DNA from: Eretmocerus hayati
Lineage: Eukaryota > Arthropoda > Insecta > Hymenoptera > Aphelinidae
NCBI GenBank assembly: GCA_029851415.1
Contig: CM056742.1
Coordinates: 86,046,748 to 86,110,747, forward strand
Length of the DNA stretch: 64,000 bases
Direction: 5' to 3'
Part shown: one piece after another, positions 42,456 to 54,930 of the stretch
Layout: each line of letters opens with the position of its first letter
Position numbering within the stretch: position 1 is the first letter of the stretch
Position numbers and translations under genes: made by a program
Notes under the pieces: generated by a model
The model's input: only the letters and a program-made list of their open reading frames with translations
The model's database searches: none
Told to the model about the DNA's origin: nothing

Positions 42456-43366
42456 TAGTTATAGTTCAGTGTGCAATCTATGAGAGTAGATATATATCGA
42501 TATCGGCGGATATCAGGTGTGTGTAAAATTCCCCAAATTCGCGAATTAAGTGCGAGAAAGTCTCCAGATGACATATATATATATACGATTGTCTAGAATT
42601 TCATCATGAATTTTTCAATATCGACGCGTTGTGTTAGTGCAAATTTGCTTATTTTCGTCCGATTTGGACTAGAAAAATTGCTTCAAAATTAGTAACAATA
42701 AATATCGCTCAATGTAGTTTGTTCTTATGCAAAAAATCGAGTGTAAAATTGAATTGTTGTTAATTTTGCATAAACATTGTGGTCAAGTCATGGACTTTTG
42801 TAAATATTATCGTCCGAAAAATCGTAAAGTTCCCGTATGTGTGTGAAAACGTATGGAAGTATGTGTATGAACATTTATATAGTATATTCAGCGATTATAT
42901 ACAGGGTGATTCAAATGTTCGGAAATTAGGTGTCCTACAGGGTCATCAGAAACAAATTGCGTTTGACCTGGGTTTATATATGGGACGATCCGTATGAAAT
43001 ACCCCCATAAACAAATTCGCGATTCGATAAACAATTAAAAAGTTATTGCAATTCTTTAAACAAATTTTTACAAAATTCGAGTTTTGAATTTAGGTACGTC
43101 CGAATCAGATAGATTTGGATACAATCACAACATAACCTCCAGATTTTTTCGATTTTTGACGAAAATCGATATTTTTTCGTTTTTATGTGTCTAAGTGAAA
43201 TAAGAATTGGATTCTTTCTGTGAAATTAAGTGCAATCAGTGTACACGCAACAGTACATTCATCATTTTTCAATTTTTTAGTGTAATTTCTTGGAAAATTT
43301 TTTACTCGAAGAACTTTATCATTTTTTTTACTGCTCTTTTTTCTGTAATAGTTCTAAATTAAAATT
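42456..43366. other. Leader-side sequence upstream of gypsy gag
   Basis: AT-rich, with ATATAT runs near 42,570. It should contain the 5' LTR and primer site of the gypsy element, but I find no matching sequence after 49,030 and no TGG site, so the LTR is absent or decayed. Confidence 0.3.
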
Positions 43367-45410
43367 ATGGCTTCAAATGAGACAATGATTAGCATCAAAG
43401 ATAAAATAGATTTAACTTCTTGGATAGGAACTCTTACAAATGAAGAATACTACGCGACGTATACTAGGTTAGAACTAGCCCCAGATAATAGAGCGCCGGT
43501 CTGTACGAACAGATTTTTGCGTTGTCTTCAAGGCAAATATTCCGCATCAGATTTTGCACCGAATCCAGCGTTCGAAGATGAGGAGGTTCTCAAATCTCAT
43601 AGGTTAGCTTTGCGAAATGAAGGAGTGGGAGAAGCGCGGCGTACGATCAGAGCTCAGACACTCGAAGAAGATTTCATCAATACAACGAGTAACATCCCAA
43701 GTTCTTCAATCATCGAGCATCCAGAGTCATCACCAAGCAACACCACTTCAAGAACAACTTTAACATCAGCAAGCCAACCAGTCAACACGAGTAACGGCGA
43801 GCGCACACGTGCTCACGACGCGACTAACGTCGACAATACAAGGACCACGTCCGTATTTACGGCTCCAATCTCGAGCACATCAACAACAAATCGACATCTA
43901 GGAACGATCACTTGTACAATGCCAGATGGATCAATCCAGCAACTCCCGCGTGCAATAGCAACAGAAATCAGCTTACTCCAAGAATCCCGGAGGAGGGCAG
44001 ACCCTCTCAGCAAGAAGCTTGAGAAGAAATTACAGCAGCTTGACAAAGCAAATAATTTTGCAAGCAGCACGAGGTTGACACCTGGACTTGTGACGTCCGA
44101 GCCAGTTTTTGTACCTCAACAATCGAATCCAAATCAACAGCAAAGGAGACGAATGAACTTACAAGATACGTTCACCAATTATTATTATACAGAACATAGT
44201 ACGTTGGGTGATTCACACCAGAATGAATCATGCAATGAGACTCAAATGAACAGCGGTCGAAATGGAAATCTTTCGACCGACAATTAACAAGTACCCCCCA
44301 CATCAACACAGCCAGATAGAACGAGTGGCTGGGGGAGGGGTACGTCAACATGAAATCAAACGTTTGACGTCGGAAAAACCGTCCGACAGTGGAAATTGAC
44401 CTTTTCAGGCGAAGATGGAAATGTCGAGGAATTTCTCGAGAGAGTCGACGAGTGTAAAGCCCTGGCGAATATGTCGGATACCGATTTGATGAATGCGCTG
44501 ACTGAACTGCTATCCGGTGTCGCGCTTGAGTGGTATCGACAGTCAAGGGAAAGATGGTCGACATGGTCACAATTCAAGAGTGACGCAATGAAGTGTTACG
44601 GTCCAGATAGGCATTTTCAGCACATGCACGTGCGAGAAGCTGAGTCTAGGGCTCAAAGTAAAGAAGAAAGAGCCCGAGATTATATCACTCGACTGATGGC
44701 AATTATGAGTAAATTTGAAATTCCGTGGAGTTTGGACCAAAAAATTGGATTGCTCTACAGAAATTTACTTCCAGAATTACAACAGTGGATCCCAAGAGAT
44801 GAAGTAACTGACATTGACTCACTTTTTTCTCTAGCAACAGAAGCGGAGCACATCCGAGATAATCAACGGTTCTACAGACCTCCACCGGAACCAGAAAAAT
44901 CTTTACTACCAGATTCGGCATATAAACCGCCGAAGAAAGAAGAAAACCCCAAGACTACGCCATCACAGCCAGCGGCTGCAGCGATGTCTTTGGAACCGAC
45001 CGATCTGGTCAAATCAATTCAAACAGCTCTGACAGAAGGTCTGAAGCCAATATTATCAGCGGCAACTGCCCCAGTGCAAAAGTCGTCCTAATCTTCTCTG
45101 ACGTTAGCACAAATTAAAGAAGCAGTTGGACAAATTGTGGATAACAAATTTAAAAATTGGAAACCACCTGCTCAATCAGCTGCTCAGGCTGCACCAGCGG
45201 CCAAACAAACATCAACATCAGCCGGGCGAAGACAACATCGACGAGATCACGGGCCGCCCGGCCGAAGATTACGCCTGTCATCATGAGTGATCATAACAAA
45301 GGAAAAGGAAAAGGACCAGGCCCAGCTCATCGTATTTGCTGGAATTGTTCATGGCCTGGATATACCAAGGAAGACTGTCCTGAATGTTCAGTAAAAGACA
45401 GCGGGAGTGC
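43367..45410 (+). pseudogene. Ty3/gypsy Gag, decayed
   Basis: Begins MASNETMISIKDKIDLTSWI at a good ATG context. Three parts in one protein order: an N-terminal part (to 44,284) with a long S/T/N-rich linker; the capsid part (44,396-45,088) with FSGEDGNVEEFLERVDECKA, ALEWYRQSRERW and YRNLLPELQQWI, typical of gypsy Gag; and a C-terminal part (45,092-45,400) with LAQIKEAVGQIVDNKFKNW and the knuckle CWNCSWPGYTKEDC, in which the usual His is Tyr. In-frame stops: TAA 44,285-44,287, TGA 44,351-44,353, TAA 45,089-45,091. Phase changes near 45,245 and 45,395. The N-terminal domain before the capsid is large for the family. Confidence 0.85.
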
Positions 45411-46070
45411 GTAGACGAGGTCACTACCACTCCTGCTCCACCGAGTATGGCCTCTGGTTCATCGGCCGACAAGTCATCAGATGGCCCGAAACCAGGTCTA
45501 TATTCCGCAGAGGTGGAACCCGCAGACGCGTTCGATAGCGAAGAGCCCCTTGGCGATCATCCTCGTTGGTGGCTTAAGGCAGGCATTGGGGAAGCTCGCA
45601 CTCGTGCCCTCTACGACACGGGAGCTTCGCGATCAGCTGTTGGGCCGATTGGTCTGCAATTAGCAGCTGAAGTTGGTGCACGTGTGGTACCGTATCGTGG
45701 TCCATACTGCAAATTAGCAACAGGCGAATCAGCGCGACTGGTAGCGTACGCCAAATTACCGATAGAGGTAGCAGGAGTTCGCAAAGAAATCTGAACATTT
45801 ATTTATGAGAAATTAGCCTGTGATTTGATCTTAGGCGCAGATTTTGCACTCCAATTCAATGCAATTTTAGTACCTGAAAGTTGTACAATGACCGTCAAGG
45901 GTGACAAGGGCTCATCAGACCCCTTCTCAGTCGAGTTTGCTACCCAGGGTGACTTTAGCACCACATCTCTATCATCGATTGGTATTGCCGACATAACCAA
46001 CAAGCAGCGTGAAATTTTAGGAGGAGTTCTAGAAAGGAACTTAATTGTAAACGGTCCAGCAATAGGTTAA
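45384..46070 (+). pseudogene. Gypsy aspartic protease
   Basis: Plus frame with WWLKAGIGEARTRALYDTGA followed by SRSAVGPIGLQLA, a retropepsin with the D-T-G triad intact, then LVAYAKLPIEVAGV, a TGA at 45,792-45,794, and in the same frame CDLILGADFALQFNAI (the conserved ILG.DFL region). It ends at a stop near 46,068 and the reverse transcriptase lies in another phase. Confidence 0.88.
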
Positions 46071-47521
46071 CCGACCGAATCAAGCATGAGATCGAGGTCA
46101 AATCTTGTCAACCGATCAAGCAAAAATATTACCCCGTTTCTAAAAAGATCGAGGATGAAATGCACGATCAGGTTCGGAAAATGCTGGCAGCCGGAAACAT
46201 AGTCAAATCAACCAGTGCGTGGTCAAGCCCAGTCGTGATGGTACGGAAGGCAAATGGTGAATTTCGCTTTTGTGTAAATTATCGAAAATTAAATAGCGTC
46301 ACCAAGAAAAATGCTTCTCTTTTGCCGTATATGGACGCTATTTTGAGGGAGCTCCAGAATGCAAAATACATCAGTACCCTGGACTTGAGCTCCGCATATT
46401 TCCAAATCCTCCTTGAAAAGGACAGCCACCATTTTACAGCGTTCGTAGTTCCAGGAATGGGATTATTTGAGTTTACAAGATTACCGTATGGGGTCTGTAA
46501 TGGTCCACCTACTTTTCAAACACCAATAGATGATATAATCGGTCCAGACTTAGAGCCTTACGCGTTCTCTTATCTTAACGATATCATCATTGTGACAGAT
46601 ACGTTTGAAAAACATATGGAGATCCTTGAAATCATTTTAAAACGTATCGCAGCAGCTGGATTAACGATCAACCGAGGAAAAAGTCATTTCTGCAAGGATG
46701 AAGTGAAATACTTAGGTGTCTTGGTTAATCGTGACGGATTTCGTCCGGATCCAGAAAAGATAAAACCCATTGTGGAATATCCACCACCAAAAACGGTCAA
46801 GCAATCGCAAAGCTTCCTTGGCATGGCATCTTGGTATCGAAAATTCCTCGATGATTTCGCCACGGTCGCAGAACCGCTCACTCGACTCACAAAAAAGAGT
46901 GCACCTTTTACGTGGGGTGAGGAGCAACAGGCAGCTTTCGACCGCATCAAAATTATGTTAGCAACAACTCCAGTGTTGTCAAGACCTAACCACCAACTCG
47001 AATTTCAAGTCCAGACGGACGCAAGCAATACCGGGTTGGGAGCTGTACTTGTACAAGTCGTTGATGGAGAAGAGCGCCCCCTAGAGTTCGCTAGTCGCGT
47101 ACTTACGCCACAAGAACGTAAATATAGCGTTACAGAACGTGAATGCCTTGGAGTTCTGTGGGCGATACGCAAATTTCGTCCGTACGTCGAAGGATACAAA
47201 TTCAAGGTTATCACGGACCACAGCAGTTTACAGTGGATTCGTAACCTAAAAAATCCAGCACGCTGGGCTCTCGAATTACAAGACCAAGATTTCACCGTGG
47301 AACATCGAGCAGGCGCAAAGAATGTCGTACCTGACTGCCTGTCTCGAATGTTCGAAGGAGCGGAAGAAGAAAACACAGCTACAATTGCTGCTGTAAATTT
47401 GGTCGAATCGACCGACGACAAATGGTACAAAGATAAAATTGAAGAAGTTCACCAGCGACCGAAAGAGTTTCCGAACTGGAAAATTGTCGGCGATCAGCTG
47501 TACCACTACAAGCCGAACTAG
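46071..47521 (+). pseudogene. Gypsy reverse transcriptase and RNase H, YLND mutant
   Basis: A 453-codon frame from 46,160, with the family start EIEVKSCQPIKQKYYPVS readable upstream in the same phase. Motifs in order: SSPVVMVRKANGEFRFCVNY, YISTLDLSSAYFQI (motif A, Asp present), RLPYGVCNGPPTFQ, FSYLNDIIIV (motif C), KSHFCKDEVKYLG, PFTWGEEQQAAFDRIK, then RNase H with QTDASNTGLGAVLVQ, TERECLGVLWAI and TDHSSLQWI. In motif C the family has Y-x-D-D; here the first Asp is Asn (codon AAC), so the enzyme is predicted dead even though the frame is open. It ends with an in-frame TAG (47,519-47,521) directly before integrase. Confidence 0.94.
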
Positions 47522-49030
47522 TTGCTCGATGACTTCGATTTAGACGACGATGGGTGGGAGCTTGTGCTCCCCAAAGAAAAACGTTTGAAGGTCCTTCAAG
47601 AATGCCATCAAGAAGTAACGGCAGGACACTTCGGACGATTCAAAACACACAAGCGTGTGTCTCTCTATTATTTCTGGCCAACACTTTATCAAGATGTTGC
47701 GTCATTTGTGAGAGAATGTACAGTCTGCAAACAGTGCAAAGTAGAACAACTTGCTCCAGCAGGTCTTATGGGCAAACGGTCAATATCACGACCATGACAA
47801 TTTGTAGCGGCTGACACGTACGTATTTCCTCGCAGCGTTCATGGTAACGAATATCTTCTTGTATTCATGGACCTGTTCACGCGATGGATAGAATGCGTAC
47901 CCGTCCGAAAAGCCAATGCACAATCGGTGAGAAAAGTATTAGAGTGATACATAATTTTGCGCTATGGAGCGCCCGAAATATTCTCGTCCGACAATGGATC
48001 TGAATATTTCAATAAAATTATTGACAAGTTCTTGGAAGAAAGGGGGATAGAACATATGACCCTGGCACCTTATTCGCCGCGAGGGAATCCGGTCGAAAGA
48101 ATTAATCGCACGTTGAAAACAGCGATAATAGCGTTCCTAGAAGAGAAACATAGTCGCTGGGATGAGCACATCCACGAGCTCACCTTCGCGTATAATTCGG
48201 CTGTCCAGGAATCGACGAAAATGAGTCCAGCTTTCCTCAATTACGGAAGGAATCCGACACCCCTCAAGAACATGAAACGTCTAATTGAACAATCGTCCGC
48301 ACAGCAAGAGCTTACACGGTCGTTGCGAGAATGGCAGAAACGAATGCTTCGATTGCCAGAAGTGCACTTAGTCGCAGCCGACAACTCCGGCCGAGCGACC
48401 GAAAAACAAGCTCAATATTTTAATGCAAAGTGACGCGATGTCCAATTCAACATTGGAGATGCGGTTTGGAAACGCAACCGTGTACAATCAGCCCAAGCCC
48501 AAGGCATTTCGGGAAAGCTTGTACCGAGATTCGACGGTAAATTTGTAATCACCACTCGATTAGGCTCAAACGTATATGAAGTAGCCGATGAGTCAGGCAA
48601 CCCGGCCGGCAAAGTACACGTCAAGGACTTGAAACCTTACATCGACGGAGAAGAACCACAGGAGGAACCCACGCCCAACGAATCGACTGTCATTCCAGCG
48701 GAAGATACATCGATGGACGACGAGGGAAGAGTGCGTGAGCTCCGATCCGCAAATAGGTTAGTTGCGCCAACCGTAGAAATAAGTTCTGAAAAACGTAAAG
48801 TAGGGCGATCGCGAAAAACGCAATTACTCGTCCGTAAGAAAAATGTAAAATTCGCGCCGTCAATCAACAAATCAACATTTGTTAGCGAACCGAGTGGAGA
48901 ACCACCACCAGAAAAAGTCCGTAAGAGGAAACGTGGTCGGCCGAAAGGCTCGGTGAAGAAGAAAGTTGATCAACCGGTCGCGGAATTATCACCAATTAGG
49001 ACACGAGCGAGTCGTCGTCAGGCGAAATAA
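47522..49030 (+). pseudogene. Gypsy integrase with AT-hook C-terminal tail
   Basis: Continues in the reverse-transcriptase phase. Zinc region ECHQEVTAGHFGRFKTHKRV then FVRECTVCKQCK; core with VAADTYVFPRS, FSSDNGSEYFNKI and SPRGNPVERINRTLKTAI, so D,D,E are all present; C-terminal part FNIGDAVWKRNRV and GSNVYEVADESGNPAGKV. The last 130 codons (48,629-49,030) are acidic then basic and include KRKRGRPKGSVKKK (about 48,923-48,964), a classical AT-hook that binds the DNA minor groove; no chromodomain is seen. Disruptions are four in-frame stops: TAG 47,519, TGA 47,795, TGA 47,945 and TGA 48,431, each TGA where Arg is plausible, with no frameshift. Confidence 0.92.
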
Positions 49031-49154
49031 CATGTGTGCTTTCGTTATTTTCGCTGACAATTTTTTTGTTTTTTTTTTACCTCTTTTGCATGAGGATTGA
49101 GAACAAAAGACGACGCACGCTTTGTTTTTATTTGTTCTAGAATCGAAAAAGATC

Positions 49155-51480
49155 GGAATCTAAGGTTCAAATCAATGACGTTGACGACCTCAACAATGGT
49201 GCTTCGAGGGGTTTGGCCAATTTCACGGTGCATCCCAGATTTTTCTCTGATTTCCATTGTGACGTGCAGGCTTTCATCATTCCCAAGGTTTCTGGCTATA
49301 AGGCTTCTATCTCCACGGGTGCGGATCAATGTGATCACTTGAGGGGGCTTATTTTAGCTGATCCTAATTTCCTGAAGACAAGGTCAATTGATATTTTGCT
49401 CGGTGCCAAAGTTCACGCTCAGATTGTGCTTGATGGGGTGAAAGAGGCAAACGTTGATCAGTCTAATCAACCTATCGCGACAAACACGGAATTGGGTCGG
49501 ATAGTCTCTTCCAGTATTGGTCAAAACTCAGAATCTCCTTCATCTTATCTTCACTTAGTCGATATTAGTCGATATTACAGTGTTAGAATCGATACTAGAG
49601 AAATTCTGGAAACAAGAAGAAGTTGCAACGGTGCGAAAAAAGCTTTCTGAAGACGATCGTAAATGTGAAGAACATTTTCGGGAGACCCATTCACAAAATT
49701 CAAGCGGTAGATACGTTGTTCGGTTACCGGTAAAACAAAAGTTGATCGGAAGTTCGAACTTCAATCTCGGCGATTCTTACAATTCAGCTCTTCAAACATT
49801 CTACTCAATGGAACGGGAATTATCAAAAAATTCGGATTTTGAGTCCAAATATGAAGCTTTCATGCAAGAATACGAGAATCTCGCGCATATGGAAAAGGCT
49901 TCAAATTTGACGGTCGAGGATAAGAATCGTTGTTACATTCTTCCTCATCATGGAGTGCTCCTAGGCTCCAAAAAATTGTAAACGGTTTTCGATGGCTCAA
50001 ACAAAGTTCATGGAATCTCAAGAAATGATCTACTCTACACCGGAGAAAATTCATTACCAGAGCTGGTTGATCTGATAATGAGATGGCGTCTGTATGAATT
50101 TTTTTTCGTGGCCGATATAGAGAATATGTTCAGGCAGGTTTCAGTCGACCCCAGAGATCGTCACTTGCAGATGATTTTATGGAGGGAAAATACGGATCTG
50201 GAGGTTTTACTCTATCTTCTCAGAACGATCACTTACGGTTTGAAATGTTCGCCATATCTTGCCATTAGGGTTTTCAGGCAATTGGCTGAAGATTATGGAC
50301 ATCTCTTTGCCTCAGCGGTTAAAATCATCGAGGATGAATCATACATGGATGATTTCATGTCGGGGGGAGAGACAGTACAAGAAACTCGAGAAGAACAGGT
50401 TCAATCGATCGAGATTCCCAAGGTGAGCGGTTTTGAGTTAAGAAAATGGGCGGCTAATGATACTCAACTGATCGAACTCATTCCTGTCCACCATAGAATC
50501 CACGGTTCAACTACATTTGATGCTGATGACTGTACCTTTATACTTGGCCTATCTTGGGCTCCAAGAGAGAATTACTTCCATTTTATTACCAAGTCTCAGG
50601 CTTTTGACAGCTAGAAGTTGACAAGAAGGACGGTTCTGTCCCTCACGGCGAAAATCTTTGATCCATTAGGTTGCTTAGCTCCGGTTGTGATTTGGGCAAA
50701 GATATTTATGCAATCACTTTGGTTATTGGAATGCGAGTGGGATGATGTTCTTCCAAGCGACTATTCGAACCAGTGGTCAGGTTGGTACCAGAAGCTTGAA
50801 AATTTGGAAAACATTAGAATACCTAGATATCCATCTAGGTATTCTAATGCTTTCCAAGAAACCGTTCTTCAAGATCGATGAGACCAAATAATCATCTCAT
50901 CTATTAAACATCAAGGACGAAAAATCTACAAAATTCCTCATGATAGGATATCCAAGTTGAGGATTGGAAGTTGAGCTGCACGGGTTCGCAGATGCTTCTT
51001 CTAAAGCTCATTGGGCTATAATCTGTTTGAGATTGATCAAAAAGGGTCGGGTAAAAGTATCATTGCAGTGTGCCAAGTCTAAGGTGGCTCCAATTGAGAC
51101 TGTGAGTATACCCCGCCTAGAGCTTTGCGCGGCATTATTAGTAGCTAAACTCACTGATCATCTCACGAAAATTATGCCAATCCAAACAGCATCGGTTCAT
51201 TTATGGTCGGACTCAAAGGATGTTCTATACTGGATTAGAGCTCTGCCAAATCGGTGGCAAACCTTTGTCGCTAACAGGTTTTCCTTGATTCAAGAGTTAG
51301 TCCCGCAAGCTCATTGGCATCACGTCAAATCACAGGATAACCCAGCAGACGTAGTCTCTCGGGGGTTGAATCCGGAACTTTTGTCGTCGTTCGAGCTCTG
51401 GTGGAATGGTCCGTCATTTTTGTCTGGGTCAAATCATCCGTGGACTACTGAAGCAGAGAATGTGCAAGTTACCGTAAAAG
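49155..51480 (+). pseudogene. BEL-3, truncated BEL/Pao pol of the BEL-1 subfamily
   Basis: A plus-strand fragment with no LTRs. Order: SRGLANFTVHPRFFSDF, FLKTRSIDILLGAKVHAQIV (protease end), CEEHFRETHSQNSSGRYVVR, then reverse transcriptase FVADIENMFRQVSVDPRDRH, YGLKCSPYLAIRV, DESYMDDFMSGGE, ELRKWAAND, AKIFDPLGCLAPV, then RNase H HGFADASSKAHWAI, SIPRLELCAALLV, LYWIRALPNRWQTF and DNPADVVSRGLNP. Phase changes near 49,560, 49,980 and 50,880 and a TAG near 50,612. Residue-level similarity to BEL-1 is very high across the same blocks. It starts within protease and stops within the RNase H-integrase linker, and abuts the end of the gypsy integrase on the left. Confidence 0.92.
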
Positions 51481-52209
51481 AGGGTGAATGTGGCCACTTT
51501 AGACCTTCTGATCGAATTTTCTTTGCGATTTTTCGAACAAACTTATATGTATCTTAGGTCATTCGACGCGTCTTGACGCCTTCTTCAAAATGCTGACTTC
51601 AGAATTCCATTTCAACCATTTGCTCTCTCGAAAAGTGTGAAAAACAGGGTGGCCACATTCACCCCGGCCTTCGCGAGCGTGCGTAAATGTGTTCTTCTGG
51701 CTGTGCGAGAAGTTCCAAAGTGTGCGTGAATATCAACTTCTCGCAGTCGTTTGGCAACTTGTGCGGAAGTTGACCTTCTCGCACTTGTTGCGTAATATAC
51801 TACTAGCGTTTATGCCTTACTCGCTACCGCTCGTTCGGCTTGTAAATGTTCTTGATAAGTCATAGGCACCAGAAATGCTTCTATAGTTCAATAAGAATAG
51901 TTGTAAAATAATGATTGCTGATCAATTCAAGGTGTCTAAGAAAAGTTTTGAAATAGTTCGCGAAATTGGTATTATATCAAATCATACTGGCTAATTGTGG
52001 AGATATAACTTCAAGTAAGCAACAATGAATATTGCGGAATGGCATAGTTTCTTTTCAATTAGCTGAGCTGGTATATCTTTGATCAATCGATTAGGCTGAA
52101 AAACTTCCGTTACATGGCGTGAATGTAAAGGGATAATCAAAGCGATGTCAATTCAATTCATTGTGCAGTGTGCATAAGTTGACCGTTGATCTCCGGACTT
52201 GGTGCATAT
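51481..52209. other. No supported gene
   Basis: Contains CTTCTCGCA-type short repeats near 51,690-51,790 and a GGTGGCCACATTCACC piece near 51,649 that echoes GGTGAATGTGGCCAC at 51,483-51,497 in reverse complement, so a short inverted repeat may mark a later insertion at the BEL-3 edge. Confidence 0.4.
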
Positions 52210-52600
52210 AAGAGCAACTACAAACTAGACCAAATTAGGCCAAACTAGACCGAACTAGACCGACCTGATTGGACCAAACCAAACCGAATTAGACCGACCT
52301 AGATTGTACTAGACCTAATTGGACCGAACTAGATCGTATTAGACCATACTAGACTGAACTAGACCGAATTAGACCGGAGTAGGCGGAACGAGACCTAATC
52401 ACCCCAAACTAGACCGAGCTAGACTTAATTAGACCGAACTGAACCGATATAGATCGAATTGGCCCGATCTAGGCCCAACTACACCGAGCTAGATCGAAAA
52501 GGACCAAATAAGACCGACCTAGATAAAAGTAGACCGAATTGGACGGAACTACACCGTATTTGACAATACTAGACTGAAATAGACCCAATTAGACCTTTCC
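52210..52600 (+). repeat. Decamer satellite, block 1
   Basis: Roughly 38 copies of a 10-base unit with consensus ACTAGACCGA (variants AATTAGACCG, ACCTAGATTG). Unit length is constant while the sequence drifts, so it is an old array. Confidence 0.92.
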
Positions 52601-52891
52601 TCATTGCTCGAGCTTTTCAAAGTGGTGGAAGAGCAATGAGAGTTTACCACTGACACGCGGCTCAAGAGGCCATATGTTCGATGGTTAGAACGTCCTTATA
52701 TACGAAAGTTCATCTTCGTTGAGCGCTTGCGGGAAAGGTGATTTTAACCCGCTATTTCTATTTGATTTCTCACCATTTTTACTTTTGGCAGGTCGTCGGC
52801 CTTCTGTCGGAGATATATATAGTTAATTATGACACTCGATCGATATGATCGGATATCGTATTTATCACTCGCGGGGATTTCAAACTATGGA

Positions 52892-53035
52892 AGTATATTT
52901 GATCGGTCTTTGCGAGTTAAAAACAGCTGGTATTTCTGAAATTGATCGAGAGTGAAGAAAAATCCATTCTCGATTGATGCCAAAAATTTCAGCAGTACCA
53001 GCTGACTTCAACTCGCAAAGACCGATCAAATACAC
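52892..53035. ncRNA. 144-nt hairpin candidate (miRNA/hpRNA-like)
   Basis: Left arm 52,892-52,955 pairs with 52,972-53,035. The outer 28 bases are almost perfect: AGT.TATTTGATCGGTCTTT followed by GCGAGTT, then CAGCTGGTA, then TCTGAAAT with a small bulge, then CGAGA.TG near a loop of about ten bases. Length and near-perfect pairing suit a miRNA precursor or a short hairpin-RNA locus, but a decayed foldback with no transcription would look the same. Confidence 0.55.
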
Positions 53036-53044
53036 TTCTTTAAT

Positions 53045-53250
53045 TCGAACTAGACCTAATTTAACAGAACTAAACCGAACGAGACCTAATTACCCCGAAC
53101 CAGACCGAGCTAGATCGAGCTAGACTCACTTAGACCGAAGTCGACCGAAGTAGACTAAACCCAACCTAATCAGAAAGGGATAGACCGCATGAGAACAGAT
53201 TAGACCGAATTTGACTCAATAACGCCAATCTAGACCAAACCAGACCGGAC
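53045..53250 (+). repeat. Decamer satellite, block 2
   Basis: The same unit family as 52,210-52,600 (ACTAGACCTA, ACTAAACCGA, GCTAGACTCA), about 20 copies. The two blocks flank the hairpin segment, so that segment probably inserted into one array. Confidence 0.9.
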
Positions 53251-53259
53251 TATACCATT

Positions 53260-54930
53260 TCAGCCCGGTACTTCCCACCCACATCCCCGTCCCCATTATC
53301 ATTCCCAACCATCCATCCACTCATTAATCCACCCATTCATTCATCCATGCACCCCCTACCCACCACCCTCATACAACCGCTTATTATACTGGATTGAACA
53401 AATTAAATCTAGACTGCCTAGTATAACTTTGCAAGTTTTGACAAGTGTTGTGGTTTGGTGATTTTATGCAGTAATCTCTCTTCGACATTCATTAAAGTGA
53501 AATATTCTGATAGTAAACCTAACGAAATTGTTGCAAAGCGTTGCAAGCAATAACTAGGTGCTTAATTCTTGAAGTTACCAAATGAGAATTTCAAGTATGC
53601 CAACATCCTATTCTTTCGTCTCATTCCATCACCAGCGTTGCCAGAAATCAGTCAGGCCCCTGTATAAAACAGCTACACTTTACAAAAGCAATGAATGCGC
53701 ACACATTGCATGTGATATCAATCAATAAAGAACGCACGAATCATCAGAAGCCAATAGAATCTGGCATATAAAGATATTTGACTTTGAGAATACTTATATT
53801 GTAGAGCTTAAAACATGTCATCAATGAATGACCTATTTCCACTATGTTTTCTTAGCATGAGCCCTTGTGGGCAATGCCAAAGTCTGTTACTCTAAAGCCC
53901 TTGAGCATCCAACTGTACACCTTCAGATATCGTCTTTGGGGGTTGGATGAGACTGTTCACCAAAACCAGAGACTTACATCTCGTGCATCCCTGGTTAGCT
54001 GAAATCGATACAAGTTTCGCAAAAAATTTACGTTATTTTTGTGCCTCCACGCTACTTCTCTGTACCATTGCCATAATCCATAACCCATCATTCACCAACC
54101 TACCCATGACCCATACGGCCACCCGACCACGGACCCACCCACCCATCTACCCACTCGTCCACCCACCCATGATATTTCAGTCCTTCCACATAGGCAACCA
54201 GATACGAGGAATCCGGACGAACAAAATTTAGACTGGGGCTCAATTATGGGAAAAAAAAATTCGATGATGCAATTACATTGGAATGCCTCACAGAGTATCC
54301 AATATAACACACGACGTAACCAGTGAATGAATCGAACAATCTTTCACGTAACTCCGAATTGAACAATCTGCTGTAACTCCTCATAACTCAATTCCTCACG
54401 ACTCGATTCCTCATAACACATTCCCACCAATTCACCAACCCGTGTCCCACACGGCCACTGTTCCACCTATCCATGACCCATACGGCCACCCGATCACCGA
54501 ATAAAACCCAACTGGACCAAACTCGAGCAAACTACACCGGATGAGGCCTAAGTACACGTGATTAGACCTAATTCCAGCATTTCTATTCCCATGTCTATGC
54601 CTCATTTCTGATAATTCATTCCTCATCACAGACTCCGCAAAACTCGTTCCTCATGACTCGAGTTCCTCATGACTCGAGTTCCTCATGACTCGAGTTCCTC
54701 ATGGCTCGAGTTCTTCATAACTCATGACTCGTTCTTCACAGGTGTTTATACCTCATCCTCCATAATTTGTGCCTCATACCTCATAGCAATCCATCCATCC
54801 ATCCATCGACTCACTCACCCACCACCCTACCCAACCATCCACCCACCCATTACACTTCACCTCTTCCGAAAAGGCGACCCGATGTGCGTCATGTGGACGG
54901 ACAAATTTTGCCTGGCTCCTTAATTATTAT
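53260..54930. repeat. CCATCCA-type low complexity and diverged duplications
   Basis: CCATCCA/CCACCCA-rich patches at about 53,300-53,350, 54,110-54,170 and 54,785-54,855. A block around 54,185-54,240 (CCACATAGGCAACC, GACGAACAAAATTT, GGGGCTCAATTA) recurs diverged at 54,860-54,925 (CCGAAAAGGCGACC, GACGGACAAATTTT, GGCTCCTTAATTA). A perfect 16-base tandem CTCATGACTCGAGTTC runs four times at about 54,650-54,712. No gene. Confidence 0.6.
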
